This document shows, one piece after another, positions 26,001 to 33,618 of a stretch of 64,000 nt of DNA. The stretch comes from Heliopora coerulea (taxonomy: Eukaryota > Cnidaria > Anthozoa > Scleralcyonacea > Helioporidae). Where the stretch lies: NCBI GenBank assembly GCA_030142905.1, contig JASJOG010000007.1:4481001-4545000 (forward strand), given 5' to 3'. Position numbers and translations under genes: made by a program. Below the pieces are notes generated by a model. It did no database searches and was not told the origin of the DNA. It was given only the letters and a program-made list of their open reading frames with translations. Each line of letters begins with the position of its first letter. Position 1 is the first letter of the stretch.

Positions 26001-29000
26001 GAAGGGTTCCAGTGCCCCGGGCGCAAGGTTTTATGGGGCGACTTTTTCGGAAACAAATATTCAACTTTTTGGTCTTTTTATCTAGATACTCAACAAATGT
26101 TAAATCAATGTCTTTCCAGCTGTCAAGGTTTGGACGTGCCTGTTCCAAATTTTCAATTACATTTTGAGTAATAAATAACAAAAAGCACAAAAAAACGACT
26201 TGTTTTTACAGAGGTACCTCTTTTAGTTGTATACAATTAGTAACGGTATACAATTATTATAATGTAAGAAGTTTGGTGTGCGTTAGAAAGGACCGAGAGA
26301 GCGCGTTCAACAGAATTTGCCCCGGGTGTATTACCACCTTGGTACGGCTCCGATTCCAGCAGTCTGATGTGATGAGTTCTGGACGGTTTGCCATCGTCAG
26401 ACATGACGTCGTAGTTAAATTACATCCGATTCAGCGTCAGGCTGTATCAGCGGTCGCTCATTAAGAAACGGTTCATGATTTGGCGTACTCCATTGAGCTA
26501 TGGATGCATGCGGTAAGTTGGGCGAGCACAATAAAACTGTTAGAGTTGCTTGAGGCGAGTATTGAGAGCAACTCTAGATTTTTGAGTGCTATCTCGGTTT
26601 TCAAGATGTCATTGTTTTTCGGGGTTTGTTTTTTTACATTATCCCAGCTTCCCAAGTGCATCCAATGGAGTACGCCAAATCATGAACCGTTTCTTTTATA
26701 AGATAGAATCAGACACAAAGTGACGGAAAACAAGCTTTATTTCGCAGATTAAAAATTAATTTCTCCTCAAATAAGTCAAAAGTGGGAAGATTGTTGATTG
26801 GCCGCTTACAGCAAAAATCGGGTGATCCTGAAAAAAATTTTTCAAAACGTTTTCCGCGCTTTTGTTCCATTGCTTCACGGAAAACGTATGGCAGTAAGTC
26901 AGAAGTGGCGTTACATTGCATCTGGGTTAAATTTTTTTGGACAGAACTGACACGAGGATTGATAAGGATCAAGCGTTGGTGCGCGTGCATAGGAGCTACA
27001 AGGGGCTTACTTCACTCTTTTTAAATACGAGACTTTGTACCTTCATGATTTCGTTTGTAGTTCCATCGGGCTCAATAGTATGTTGCGTCAGCATCATGTT
27101 TTCTGTGACAGTCACCAGCACATCTTTACCTTCGTAATAGAGCAGGGTTTTCACGTATCCGTCAACGGCAAAAGATGATCTCGAATGACCTTTGTCATCA
27201 ACGTAGAAAACACCTCCTGGAACAAGAAATTATCCGACTTAATAATTTATAACAGTAAAACCAAATAAAATTAATGTTTAATGTGCAGGTTTTATAACAA
27301 TCCGTGAAATGAAATGAAGCCAAGACGGAGTTGTTTGAGATAATAATTCTTGAGTTAAAGTTCTGGTTAGAACCGTTTGAGCTTTCCTCGATCTACGACA
27401 TCATCAGATACCAAGTCATTGTCAGATACTCAATCATCATCAGAAATTATCAGGTAGAAAATAATCTTTATTCACATAAATTTTCCTATGATTTGTTCGA
27501 AGGAAACTTGAAAGGTTCAAGCCCCTCGTATCTACAAGATGGACAATGAAAAACTCATTCATGCGTGTTTCTTCCAATTTTCGCTCGAAACTATGCTAAG
27601 ACCAATACTAACCCCATTTACTCACAAAACAAGCACTCTTCTCCCTCTTCCAAACACAGTCATTTGGTGTCGGACTGTATAACACTTAACAACAGCATAA
27701 CAACTGCGAACAATTATAGTCACACTCCGTGACAAATCTTATACTGAGCAAATTGAAAACAATGTCCGTGTTTCCAACACCAAGTTATAAAACCACGAAA
27801 AAGACCGGTGGGAACATGAGCCCGAGAGGCGGATGTTTCCAAGCTTATTTCAAGTTATCAACCATCTTTGACGAGTGTTCGTATATCTCGATGGAAAAAC
27901 TCGATAACAATGTTTGCTATTTCCTTTATAAAATAACCTGAAGAAATAGAAGAAACAGCAGAAATAGCTCTCCTTCTTGCATCATTTTATGTGATGGTAA
28001 CCTTTTCCCTGTTTCTGTCGAGCTATAGATACAAGATTAGCCAATCGCGACACACTTCCAACCTCTTTCAACCTATCACTGCGCTCGTTTCCGAAACGTC
28101 ATTTTCTGGCGAGTTTCATCACAAATATAAGAAACCGAGAGGAACTAGGAATAGAGCTCTTACCATCTGCCGTGCCAAAGAAGAACGAATGAGCGGATGA
28201 ACTCGAACTTAGTTTCTTCCCCTTCGTCCAAGCGAACATGTCCAAAGCTTTCTCGTCTCCACTTACTGCTGCCTTGGCTAAACCAACCATATCTCTGAAA
28301 TTTAAAAGCACGAGATTTTAAAGCCACTCATAAAAAATCTGAACCATCGGCCACAACTTCAGTTTGCAAAAGCTTACACTGCGTTGTCTTCCATAGCAGG
28401 TGGTTTGAAGAGGCAGTACGTGATTGCTGAACTGCAGTCATGTTGATAGAGTGGAGCTTGGGATAAACGACCTTTGGAATCAGACTTCCAAATAGCCAAA
28501 ATGCCATCCTGAAACCAAAAAATATGTAACGTCAAAGCTCGAGCGTTACTGAAATACGCAGTTTGAAGTTTGAAGGCGAGAAAGTACCGATTCCTTATTA
28601 ACCGAGTGTGAGGTCTTTACGGGAAAGTATTTGCCTGAGGTTTTCGTGCAGAACGAGCGACGAAGGAGCGAGGTCTGTGCGGAAAAAACCGAGGGCAAAT
28701 TCTTTCCCGTACAAACTGAACAAACGAGGTTAATAAAAAAATTTATTATATGGTTTTTTATTCCTTCCTTCATCGATTTTAACGAAGTTTTGTGTTCAGG
28801 AGTTAGGGGCTTAGGTCTATCTTGCTTGTTTTTACTTACCACTTCGTGGTTTTTCCGTTGTATTCATCTAGCTTTCAGCTTAAAACTATAGTTGACAAGA
28901 TTTAACTTCTTTTTTCGTAGTTTGTTGTCATAAACCTTTTGTAAGACGTACCTGAGCCTGATTTGTTTGTCTTCATATCTACTCCGGAAATTTTCCCGCC

Positions 29001-30399
29001 AAAACTAACCGGTCTGTACGAAAAACGTATTGCACGGCCAGACAGGCAATCAGTATGCGTCATTTTGCGAAGATATCGGATAGCAAGCTCAACCATATAA
29101 TAATGTACAACATATATACAGCCTATATATCTAAACCCGACATATGTGCTGCTGCTACGGTACACGGGAGTCTCTAAACGGTACTGTGTCTGCATACAAT
29201 CAATGTATATCTACATATCCGCACGGATACGACATTTTTATGTCCCGTAAAACCTCAACAAAGTTTTGTTTTGTAAATGGTTTGAACCTAGCAATGTGTA
29301 TACACTCCCTAATGAATTTCCTTTGGCCATTTCGCTTATCCCAGGACGATGTTAAAGTAAGTTTTCAGAGAAGGGAATTGACTTATTCGGGACTTTTTCC
29401 TTCGGAAAATGGCTGGATGAAACCGTCCTATTCATACGTTTACGTGACCCATCGCACCTCCCATGTAAACAATCTCTAACTCCTCTTTCATACCTATCTC
29501 TCTTCTCGAATTATTCGGATTTTCCGGAATGCTAATGAGATACTTCTTGACGTATTTAGCTGCCAAAGCATTTTCAATTGTTCGCAAATCATGGATATAT
29601 TTAACAGACAGACAATATCTTCTTTGTACCTCAAGCAAATCTGAACATCGCATGAACGAAGTGAGATATGGAAGAGTCATTCTTTATCAAATCAAGTGTC
29701 CTTTCATGTAAAGCAAACTTAATTTTCACTTCATATCAACCACGAATCAGTGTGTCAAAATTCATGGTAAAGGTTAGACAGTTGACAAAACGTCATACAC
29801 TAGATTATAACAATGGTATGAACTCATTACATTTGTCTTCCAGTACCATAAAGCAGCGAACGTTGTTAATGTGTGCACAATAACGCAAGAAAGAGAGGAG
29901 CAGGTAAACAGTCCCTCCCCCAGTCTTCTTCCACACAAGGTCTGTCGGTACATCCACTATATTTGTTGGAACATTGGACTTGTCCGTCGCGGATTCGGTT
30001 TGCATTTTTAATATCAGCCTGAAAAGTTGTTAAGCGAGTTTCGACTTTTAAATTTGGGTATATGAAGAACGTTCAATGTAAAACTTTGCAAGGAACCCTG
30101 TATCTAGCGACAAAAAACGCGGATGATATGAAGGTACCGACAGATCTGGTCAGCCCTCAAGGAAAAGTGGTTGGGATAATGGTGATGGCTGAACAAATAG
30201 GAGCTATTTGGTATATATCATGCCTCACTTGATGCGGCGCGCTTGTCCGTTCAATAAATAGTTTTCGAAATGTAATGTCAGCCAAAGCTCACAATGTGAA
30301 ATTTGGTCATTCTTTTGTCAAATTTCATTGATTGTTTTAAGGGCTAATTACATGAGACCGGTACTAATTCAGACCGCTACCATGGTGAAAATTGTCTGC

Positions 30400-30452
<53 letters not shown>

Positions 30453-33400
30453 TATTTTTTTAACATGAGACCAGAATGAAACTAAGACTGTGTTCTTGCA
30501 AATATTTCAAATCGCATTCAGAGATTTCGTCCCCAGCACGAAATTGCAACAATGCTTCTTATTCCGTGCTACATCAACGGTTGTCTGAAGAGATTTCGTC
30601 TTTTCATGAAAAAAATTTCGTACCTGTCCGAGTTCGAACCGGTCTGAACTCAATTCGTGTTGTTCCAGCACCCACATCGAGTGAGACCGGTCCGACAGAG
30701 GTTTGCATGGGAAGCGATCTCAAGTCGTGTCGGTCTGACTTCGTAAGGATCTTATGTAATCTGCCCCCTTACTTTTACGGCCAGAGTAATGCTATGGCCG
30801 ACCTTTCCTTCGTTAAATTTGTCGGTGCATTACGAATATCTCGTCAGGCACATTAGTCCCAAATTTCTTCAACATCCTCCCACTATCAAATTCCTTGCTA
30901 AATGACTGCGTCTACACCATTCATATTTCTCCTTCTGATGCTGTAAATAATGAACCTTATGTAGTACTGTCTTATTATTGTACAATCATATCTACAAGTC
31001 CTAATCTCTTTGGGAATTAGTTTTACCTCGTCACCAGTGACAAGACGGTGTCCATTCTGACTCCACTTAATAGTGTTCATTTTTCCTTTATGAATGCTGT
31101 AGACCTCATGAAGTTCATGGTCATGCTCATTCCACGTCAGCAGTTCTCCACTGGCCCAACCAACAGCAATGATTTTCCTTACTGGATGCCATGACATGGA
31201 ACTCACCAGTGATGAACGCTGAAGAGATGATTCTTCCAACAATTCTCCCTATGAAACAGGACAGAGTTACATAAAAATTAGTATTCACAAGCAGTAGCAT
31301 ATGCAGGGGAGGGGGCAGGTGAGGCAGTCCCCCCCCCCAACACCTTTTGCCCATATCAGACCTGTCAGTACGTCGACTACATTTTTCAGTAGAGTACACT
31401 TATTAAATGTAAATTCAGTCTGTATTTGAAATATCAAAATGATAAAAATTACTAAATAAGTTCCAGCTTTTAAATTTAAGTATGTGAAAGATGTTCAATG
31501 CACAATGTCCTCAAGGAATCCAGTTTTTACAGACAAAAACTAGATAGTACATGGGTACCCAAATACCTGGTCAGCCCTCAAGACAATGTATTTGTGATAG
31601 TTGTGACAGGTTGAACTAAATGAAAATATGTTGGTATAATATATTCATATTGGTATAACTTTTCAGTCTATTATTCCTTAACACTGCATTTCGCCCCATT
31701 ACTTGAACTTTTCCTGTCCGAGACACCACCTCTTAATGAGTAAAATCATCTGGTACCAGCCAGAACAAAATGAAAAAAGTGGGTACAGACTGGACAGAGT
31801 TAATACATAAATGTAGTTTCACAAAACAGGAAATAGCAAACCAAAAATAAGTACACCCAGAGTTTAAATCTAATTTATTTTTTACATTAAGTATGTACAG
31901 AAATTCATATTAATTCCAATGAGGTGACTGCCCTCCTCTTAGCAGAGCCCTTTTCCAACTTTATAAAATTAATGTGAGGCATGACAAGCAGTGTTGTGTT
32001 AAGTAGTGAGGAAAACTTTAAAAGGCATATTACTCCAGGAGTCATCCCTGTGGTGAGTAACAACGTTTGGCATTTGCTACAGTAATATACTGATTAAAGT
32101 GTGCCCTTGTCCCTTCATGGATCAACAAAATGCTTAATCCCTCAACATCCGGGGCTTATGCTTGCAACAAGTAAAATTGCCTGGCATTAGCCAAAGTAAA
32201 CTACTAAAGGTGCATGGGCACACTTAACAATGTCAATCTTAACTTAGACAATGTCACTCTTCAAAGGGATGAGCCCAGCAACTTAATGAGCTAATTAAAT
32301 AGTATTATATAATATTTCCTGATTTTATGATGGCAACCCAGCCCAGTGAAAATGCTAGCTTAGTATAAGAGACCAGGTTTTAGTCCAGTATCATACAGGA
32401 TGCTAAGCTCTGACTCCATTACAAGCCTGATTCTCTTAACCTATTTCTTTTCAGATGGCCTGCTGGCACCTTCCCTAGGCTGACCAAAATCAAGCTGCAT
32501 TAATGAGATGAAAATGGAAAATTACTGTTTACCATAATTTAATTAGGGCAAACAGTAATTGAACAAATCCAAATACCTAGGCCAGTTCACTAGGCCAGGA
32601 AATTAGCTGTGTAAAATTCTTATTTGCTATTACAATTTGTGATTGTTAAATGGACATTCAGTTACATCTAATTGCCAAAAATTGATCTAACAAGGTTTTT
32701 TAAATCACTTATTTATCTGAAATGAAAATAAAAGATGCATGTGATTTTTATTTCACTATTTTACATTTAAATATTTTTATACTGTTAAGTGTTCTTGCTC
32801 AAACTTCCTCATGCAAAATCAGAGTTTAAAAGTGGACAAGAAATATGATATTTTTAATACCTCCTTTTCAATAACCAAATACCAAATTGGCCGACTGTCT
32901 ACTTACCCCAGCAACCCACTAAAAAGTGTCTAAAATTCAGCACATTCACAATAACCAACTTCATGAAATCACCATTTGGTGATCACAAAAAATATCTTAA
33001 CCAAATTACACACTAAGGCCAAGAAAACAGGATGTTTCTTAAAAGGTTACAAACAAAGAATTGCAATCTCAGCTGTTACAAAATATACACCAAGCTTGAA
33101 TTGACTCAAACAAACATGATGGCATATTTTTTATCTTTCTTTCTTTCTTTTCTTCTTTATTTTTTTCAAAATGACAAGCCAGAGGGGATTTGAGCATCAA
33201 CATGTATTTCTTGTGTCTTCTTTAGACATTTTTTTTTAAAAAGGGATATATTTGTATTGATCAAATTCACATGCAAACTGTAAATTCAATCCCTGTGCAG
33301 CATTACAGCTACTATTTCAGTGTTTCTTCAAGAGCTAAACGTTAATTCAACTCCAAAATAGTTTAACGTTGTACTTCCTTACCTCATCAAGAAAAAAATT

Positions 33401-33529
33401 AACTGAGCCCCCAACTCCAGTTGAGTTCTCTGAAGCTACTGCAAGCAGAGCATAGCTACTGTGCCAGAGAAGATCTGTATTAGCAGTAACGCTCGAAGTC
33501 TGAATTCTGTTGTCAAAATAAACCGCCAT
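116..33529 (-). CDS. IFT140: IFT140, intraflagellar transport complex A subunit, 21 exons (3' end beyond left edge)
   Basis: This is the gene for IFT140, a core subunit of IFT-A, the complex that drives retrograde transport in cilia and helps import membrane receptors. Twenty-one exons on the minus strand join without phase conflict into 2753 coding bases, about 917 codons. Human IFT140 has about 1460 residues, so roughly 63 percent is here; the remaining C-terminal TPR region must lie left of base 1. Exons 1 to 17 encode the N-terminal WD40 beta-propellers (residues 1 to about 725). Exons 18 to 21 enter the TPR-like helical array. Stretches I recognise include [31 protein letters not shown] and [10 protein letters not shown], all close to vertebrate IFT140. 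Every intron is GT-AG. Introns carry many mobile elements, but no exon shows a stop or frameshift, so the gene looks intact. Start chosen at the ATG at 33529 because the first residues ([10 protein letters not shown]) match the family N-terminus. Confidence 0.96.
320..403 (-). CDS. IFT140: IFT140 exon 20
   Basis: Twenty-eight codons, phase 0 at both ends (residues 855-882), containing [19 protein letters not shown]. This is the typical TPR-like helix pair that follows the MARMC segment in IFT140. Acceptor TTAG, donor GTAGGG. Confidence 0.94.
404..1955 (-). other. IFT140 intron 19
   Basis: I see no further exon here. It holds a short run of interrupted AAT/ATT and GAT triplets near 645-740 and several short open frames that look like chance. 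Confidence 0.6.
1956..2133 (-). CDS. IFT140: IFT140 exon 19
   Basis: Fifty-nine codons plus one base (residues 795-854). It carries [19 protein letters not shown] followed by a conserved CLGNM motif, nearly identical to the vertebrate protein and diagnostic for IFT140. The first base completes the serine codon begun in exon 18. Donor GTAAGT. Confidence 0.97.
2150..2245. repeat. AT-rich microsatellite
   Basis: Imperfect ATA/TAT runs ending in a pure (TA)n tract, just upstream of exon 19 and next to the Penelope-like remnant. Confidence 0.85.
2290..3075 (-). pseudogene. Penelope-like element remnant with GIY-YIG endonuclease
   Basis: Two minus-strand reading frames are clearly the C-terminal part of a Penelope-like retroelement polyprotein. 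The upstream frame (2722-3072) has the linker with a zinc-finger-like [14 protein letters not shown] motif. The downstream frame (2423-2740) has the GIY-YIG nuclease fold: [18 protein letters not shown], then an RRKF...HKSS helix and a [10 protein letters not shown] segment near the end. The two join at about 2730 only if one base is missing from the G run, so the copy is frameshifted and dead. The reverse transcriptase domain is absent (5' truncated). A G/C-rich hairpin (2305-2335) follows the ORF end. A related copy lies at 13990-14800. Confidence 0.85.
3103..3139. repeat. (TA)n microsatellite
   Basis: Perfect TA dinucleotide run immediately beside the dispersed repeat at 3158-3665. Confidence 0.95.
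3158..3665 (+). repeat. Dispersed non-autonomous repeat, copy A
   Basis: About 510 bp that recurs in the opposite orientation at 28588-29090. Shared marks are ATGACGCATGCTGACTGGC-like and GGCGGGAAAATTTCC-like blocks, an ACCACGAAGT-type centre, and an internal near-palindrome around GGGAAAGTATTTGCC and AAATACTTTCCCGTGCAGA. No coding capacity is seen. A 60 bp fragment of the same family lies at 16940-17003. Confidence 0.8.
3675..3805. repeat. (AT)n microsatellite
   Basis: Long, nearly pure AT/TA run of over 100 bp abutting repeat copy A. Confidence 0.95.
4080..4288 (-). CDS. IFT140: IFT140 exon 18
   Basis: Residues 726-794. Contains [20 protein letters not shown] and, near the end, [15 protein letters not shown], the family hallmark joining the second propeller to the helical repeats. 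Acceptor TTGTAG. The donor is GTCTGC, a weak but GT-starting site. It ends with AG of a split serine codon completed by exon 19. Confidence 0.95.
4289..6229 (-). other. IFT140 intron 17
   Basis: No exon found. Holds a short degenerate TTAGGG-type run near 4796-4826 and the palindrome-rich element at 5608-5912. The rest is unique-looking AT-rich DNA. Confidence 0.6.
5608..5912. repeat. Palindrome-cluster repeat (TTTCACATGTGAAA type), copy 1
   Basis: Dense array of self-complementary 12 to 14 bp words such as TTTCACATGTGAAA (5623, 5749) and TTTCACATATGAAA (5677), with degenerate versions between. It begins CCCCTAAGAAAATTTCAC. Relatives lie at 23636-23760, 41328-41505 and 44315-44415. Confidence 0.7.
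6230..6273 (-). CDS. IFT140: IFT140 exon 17
   Basis: A 44 bp exon encoding [14 protein letters not shown] (residues 711-725), matching the LLGMEVPYYYF segment of vertebrate IFT140. Acceptor AACAG, donor GTAAGT. It is easily missed by gene finders because of its size. Confidence 0.92.
7492..8813 (+). pseudogene. Tc1 transposase pseudogene
   Basis: The reading frame has the expected order: a paired-type DNA-binding part ending [12 protein letters not shown], a catalytic core with [12 protein letters not shown] (first DDE region), [20 protein letters not shown] (second aspartate), [13 protein letters not shown] (third catalytic region) and a C-terminal [15 protein letters not shown] ... GNATKY stop. 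It is dead: in-frame stops at about 7754, 7960 and 8072, at least one frameshift near the N-terminus and another after DPKRSS, and a 253 bp insertion at 8438-8690. Confidence 0.92.
8438..8690 (+). mobile_element. tRNA-derived SINE inserted in the Tc1 transposase
   Basis: The insertion is bounded by a 21-22 bp imperfect direct repeat (8416-8437 and 8669-8690, core GAAAAATTTCTGTTTA), the length expected of a retroposition target duplication. Inside, 8564-8633 reads like a tRNA: matching 7 bp ends (GACTCGA / TCGAGTC), an A-box-like GCTCAACAGG stretch and a B-box-like GAGTTCAAATCCCGC. The anticodon arm is degenerate, so this is a SINE head and not a working tRNA. Confidence 0.7.
9053..9094 (+). 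repeat. Short dispersed repeat fragment
   Basis: Shares about 38 bp with 37575-37617 (core GATGAAACACTCCTTCTCGT). The Tc1 element apparently inserted at its edge. Confidence 0.6.
9204..9291 (-). CDS. IFT140: IFT140 exon 16
   Basis: Residues 682-710, [20 protein letters not shown] and onward, matching the ADVLILSFFISEEHGFLL strand pair of the second propeller. Acceptor TTACAG, donor GTGCGTAAG, ends with one base of a split glycine codon. Confidence 0.92.
9985..10690. repeat. Inverted pair of tRNA-like SINEs
   Basis: Two copies of one sequence face each other around 10350. The right copy (about 10352-10690, plus) contains TAGCTGAATGGTTAGAGC and GCGGGTTCGATCC, A-box and B-box like words of a tRNA-derived head. 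The left copy (about 9985-10350) is its reverse complement with more changes. Both share CTGAGGATAGAGCTTGAC and GTGGCTTCCGCTTAGGTC-type blocks. Confidence 0.7.
10800..11078 (-). CDS. IFT140: IFT140 exon 15
   Basis: Ninety-three codons, phase 0 (residues 589-681), the longest exon in the window. Contains [19 protein letters not shown] and [16 protein letters not shown], matching ICFYDVEMDTVTVFDF and FWDQSEPRLFVCEAV of the vertebrate protein. The C-terminal part is a polar linker ([13 protein letters not shown]). Confidence 0.96.
11079..13074 (-). other. IFT140 intron 14
   Basis: No IFT140 exon inside. From 11100 to 12200 I see nothing recognisable. From 12230 to 12810 there are two diverged, oppositely oriented coding-like segments (see separate entry). 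12847-13038 is an open frame of unknown meaning. Confidence 0.5.
12240..12810. repeat. Inverted pair of coding-like segments of unknown family
   Basis: The plus frame at about 12283-12426 reads [19 protein letters not shown] then a stop after a charged tail. The minus frame at about 12600-12780 reads [18 protein letters not shown]. The two align as diverged copies with shared TEnnI(E/D)(V/A)TDdGRI. I do not recognise the family; a decayed retroposed gene or element ORF would fit. Confidence 0.35.
13075..13192 (-). CDS. IFT140: IFT140 exon 14
   Basis: Residues 549-588, [20 protein letters not shown] and following, matching [21 protein letters not shown] of the family. The first base completes an arginine codon begun in exon 13. 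Donor GTAAAC. Confidence 0.94.
13540..13875 (+). repeat. tRNA-like head plus Penelope-type terminal segment
   Basis: 13545-13606 carries CTCTGTAGCTCAGTTGGCAG and GGATCGATTCCC, an A-box and B-box pair of a tRNA-like SINE head. 13640-13745 is shared, inverted, with 18630-18722. 13818-13850 is a strong hairpin, GGGG-CAGAA-CCCC followed by GAAATGTCG, of the type found at element ends in this window. Confidence 0.6.
13990..14800 (-). pseudogene. Second Penelope-like element remnant with GIY-YIG domain
   Basis: Related to the copy at 2290-3075. The minus frame has the linker with [20 protein letters not shown], then [12 protein letters not shown], then the nuclease [27 protein letters not shown] (followed by an in-frame stop) and [13 protein letters not shown]. 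It is broken by stops and by a frame change near 14510. The reverse transcriptase part is missing. A hairpin (13994-14023) follows the ORF end. Confidence 0.82.
15501..15628 (-). CDS. IFT140: IFT140 exon 13
   Basis: Residues 507-548: [20 protein letters not shown] then [20 protein letters not shown], a clean WD40-type blade matching the vertebrate GTVKQLLLFSETEG segment. Acceptor TTTTAG, donor GTAGTG. Confidence 0.95.
15629..17915 (-). other. IFT140 intron 12
   Basis: No exon seen. Holds a telomere-like tract at 16645-16745 and a fragment of the 3158-3665 repeat family at 16940-17003. Confidence 0.6.
16645..16745. repeat. Degenerate interstitial TTAGGG/CCCTAA tract
   Basis: Runs of GGATTAGG and GGGTTAGGG variants followed at about 16705 by CCCTAA-type words, so both strands of the metazoan telomere repeat meet head to head. 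Confidence 0.75.
17916..18007 (-). CDS. IFT140: IFT140 exon 12
   Basis: Residues 476-506: [20 protein letters not shown] and a final KIQVRNFQ. Matches the [25 protein letters not shown] region of the vertebrate protein. Donor GTAAGT. Confidence 0.93.
18322..18400 (-). CDS. IFT140: IFT140 exon 11
   Basis: Residues 450-475, [18 protein letters not shown] and following, matching DAVAVWNGRQVAIFELSG. The acceptor is TTGTAG and the donor GTGAGA. Confidence 0.94.
18552..18735 (-). repeat. Element-end segment, inverted relative of 13640-13850
   Basis: On the minus strand it reads CGAGGTAGCCGAGCACTCGA and continues in parallel with the plus copy at 13640. It then shows a hairpin ending CAGCCGAAAGCTCGTTG (18574-18608). 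Confidence 0.65.
18795..19195. repeat. (GGTA)n tetranucleotide array
   Basis: About 400 bp of GGTA with scattered variants (GGCA, GGGA, CGTA). The chance open frame on the minus strand is a translation of the repeat. A short extension lies at 19285-19340. Confidence 0.95.
19369..19479 (-). CDS. IFT140: IFT140 exon 10
   Basis: Thirty-seven codons, phase 0 (residues 413-449): [20 protein letters not shown] and [15 protein letters not shown]. Matches VAAMQVSPSLLNVCF and LRTDMHISGVFATK of the vertebrate protein. Donor GTGAGT. Confidence 0.95.
19735..20475. repeat. Purine/AAAC-rich low-complexity tract
   Basis: (AAACAAAG)n at 19735-19790, (AAAG)n at about 20020-20140, then a mixed AAACAAAG / AAAGAAAC / GGAAAG array to about 20470. 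One strand is almost free of T for some 450 bp. Long Lys/Gln or Phe/Ser open frames here are repeat translations. Confidence 0.95.
20588..20680 (-). CDS. IFT140: IFT140 exon 9
   Basis: Thirty-one codons, phase 0 (residues 382-412): [20 protein letters not shown] then [11 protein letters not shown]. Matches [21 protein letters not shown] of the family. Acceptor TTTTTTAG, donor GTGAGT. Confidence 0.95.
21141..21910. mobile_element. hAT-like non-autonomous element
   Basis: Ends are inverted copies of TAGGGGTGCACCGGAT, followed inside by several TATCCGGNCGGAT words, which is typical of hAT-family termini with subterminal repeats. The flanking 8 bp match at 6 positions (CTGTTGGT and GTGTTGAT), consistent with an aged 8 bp target duplication. 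No transposase is recognisable. Inside lies a separate hairpin and element end at 21546-21624. Confidence 0.7.
22584..22726 (-). CDS. IFT140: IFT140 exon 8
   Basis: Residues 334-381: [20 protein letters not shown] and, later, [17 protein letters not shown]. Matches LLAAGTDRGRVAMWR and WALQTPTELQGNITQIQ. The true frame is not the longest open frame at this place; phase from exons 7 and 9 decides it. Confidence 0.94.
23636..23760. repeat. Palindrome-cluster repeat, copy 2
   Basis: Starts CCCTTACAAAAATTTCAC and contains TTTCACATATGAAA and TTTCATATGTGAAA. Same family as 5608-5912. Confidence 0.65.
24611..24714 (-). CDS. IFT140: IFT140 exon 7
   Basis: Residues 299-333: [14 protein letters not shown], then [15 protein letters not shown] split at the end. 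Matches RFWDIERGENYILSL and MNCVCYCKVKG. Donor GTATCT. Confidence 0.95.
24990..25205. repeat. (GGGAA)n purine tract
   Basis: About 210 bp of GGGAAGGGAAGGG-type repeat lying 40 bases downstream of IFT140 exon 6 in transcript orientation. The long Pro/Ser/Phe open frame through it is a repeat translation. Confidence 0.95.
25248..25336 (-). CDS. IFT140: IFT140 exon 6
   Basis: Residues 270-298: [20 protein letters not shown] then [10 protein letters not shown] across the splice. Matches VKLSGKTGRRADIALIEG and MAVGEAALR. Acceptor CCCAG, donor GTATGT. Confidence 0.93.
25805..26190 (-). repeat. Unidentified element-like open frame
   Basis: A 124-codon minus frame (25816-26190) and an overlapping shorter one contain [19 protein letters not shown] and a serine/proline/phenylalanine-rich tail. 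I do not recognise it. It is longer than expected by chance for this base composition, but it has no splice context linking it to IFT140. Confidence 0.3.
26463..26695. mobile_element. MITE with 33 bp inverted termini
   Basis: Ends are near-perfect inverted repeats beginning AAGAAACGGTTCATGATTTG (26463-26495 and 26663-26695), with weaker pairing for another 20 bp inside. Total 233 bp, with no coding capacity. The target duplication is not clear (TT or TTA). Confidence 0.85.
27041..27216 (-). CDS. IFT140: IFT140 exon 5
   Basis: Residues 211-269. Reads [20 protein letters not shown], then [17 protein letters not shown], and ends NEIMK. Matches GTVHYVDEKGKTTQV and [20 protein letters not shown]. 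Acceptor TTCCAG, donor GTACAA. Confidence 0.96.
28164..28294 (-). CDS. IFT140: IFT140 exon 4
   Basis: Residues 167-210: [20 protein letters not shown], identical to the vertebrate protein over 16 residues, then a serine run and FFFGTADG. Acceptor TTTCAG, donor GTAAGA. Confidence 0.97.
28378..28508 (-). CDS. IFT140: IFT140 exon 3
   Basis: Residues 124-166: [20 protein letters not shown] and ITYCLFKPP, matching [20 protein letters not shown] and LTHCIFRLPP. Phase fits exon 2 (0) and exon 4 (2). Confidence 0.95.
28588..29090 (-). repeat. Dispersed non-autonomous repeat, copy B
   Basis: Reverse-orientation copy of 3158-3665 along nearly its whole length, including the internal near-palindrome GGGAAAGTATTTGCC. 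It lies just upstream of exon 3 in IFT140 intron 2. Confidence 0.8.
29880..30210 (+). repeat. Dispersed repeat, first copy
   Basis: Shares a series of blocks with 31290-31620, for example GTTCAATG ... CAAGGAA and TGGTCAGCCCTCAAG. The pair lies on both sides of IFT140 exon 2. No coding capacity. Confidence 0.6.
30341..30698 (+). mobile_element. MITE with ATGAGACCGGT ends, copy A
   Basis: Left end GGGCTAATTACATGAGACCG. The interior matches copy B (55728-56058, inverted), including GAGTTCGAACCGGT. Copy A lacks the last 35 bp and has gained an internal (TA)n run at 30403-30455. Confidence 0.75.
31027..31248 (-). CDS. IFT140: IFT140 exon 2
   Basis: Seventy-four codons, phase 0 (residues 50-123). 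Reads [20 protein letters not shown], then [17 protein letters not shown]. This is the first complete WD40 blade, matching CWHPTRLVLAVGWETGEV and LRWSPSGNCLLSGD. Acceptor CATAG, donor GTAAAA. Confidence 0.97.
31249..33382 (-). other. IFT140 intron 1
   Basis: About 2.1 kb of AT-rich sequence. 31290-31620 is a dispersed repeat also found at 29880-30210. A (CTTT)n run lies at 33135-33160. Nothing else is recognisable. Confidence 0.6.
33383..33529 (-). CDS. IFT140: IFT140 exon 1 with start codon
   Basis: Forty-nine codons from ATG to a GAG/GTAAGG donor. The first residues [20 protein letters not shown] then LAVAS match the family start (MALYYDHQI ... LAVAY). No in-frame ATG lies just upstream, so this start is well supported. 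Confidence 0.95.
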
Positions 33530-33539
33530 TTCTTTATCT

Positions 33540-33618
33540 CAGTTCTCGTTTAAGTTACGTCATAACCAAGAAAACAGACTTGCCATCATGAGCTGAAAAA
33601 ATGGGGCAGCTATTTTAT
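33540..33618. promoter_or_regulatory. Putative bidirectional promoter of IFT140
   Basis: Only about 90 bp separate the IFT140 ATG from a candidate plus-strand start at 33619. The exact 4 bp inverted repeat GTTACGTCATAAC (33554-33566) contains a TGACGTAA core of the CRE/ATF type. It resembles a poor RFX X-box, but the half-sites do not fit that consensus. Inferred only from position and the motif. Confidence 0.3.

Noticed and set aside
33554..33566. RFX X-box in the IFT140 promoter
   Set aside because: GTTATGACGTAAC does not fit the RYYNYY-RRNRAC half-sites. A CRE-like core is the more careful reading.
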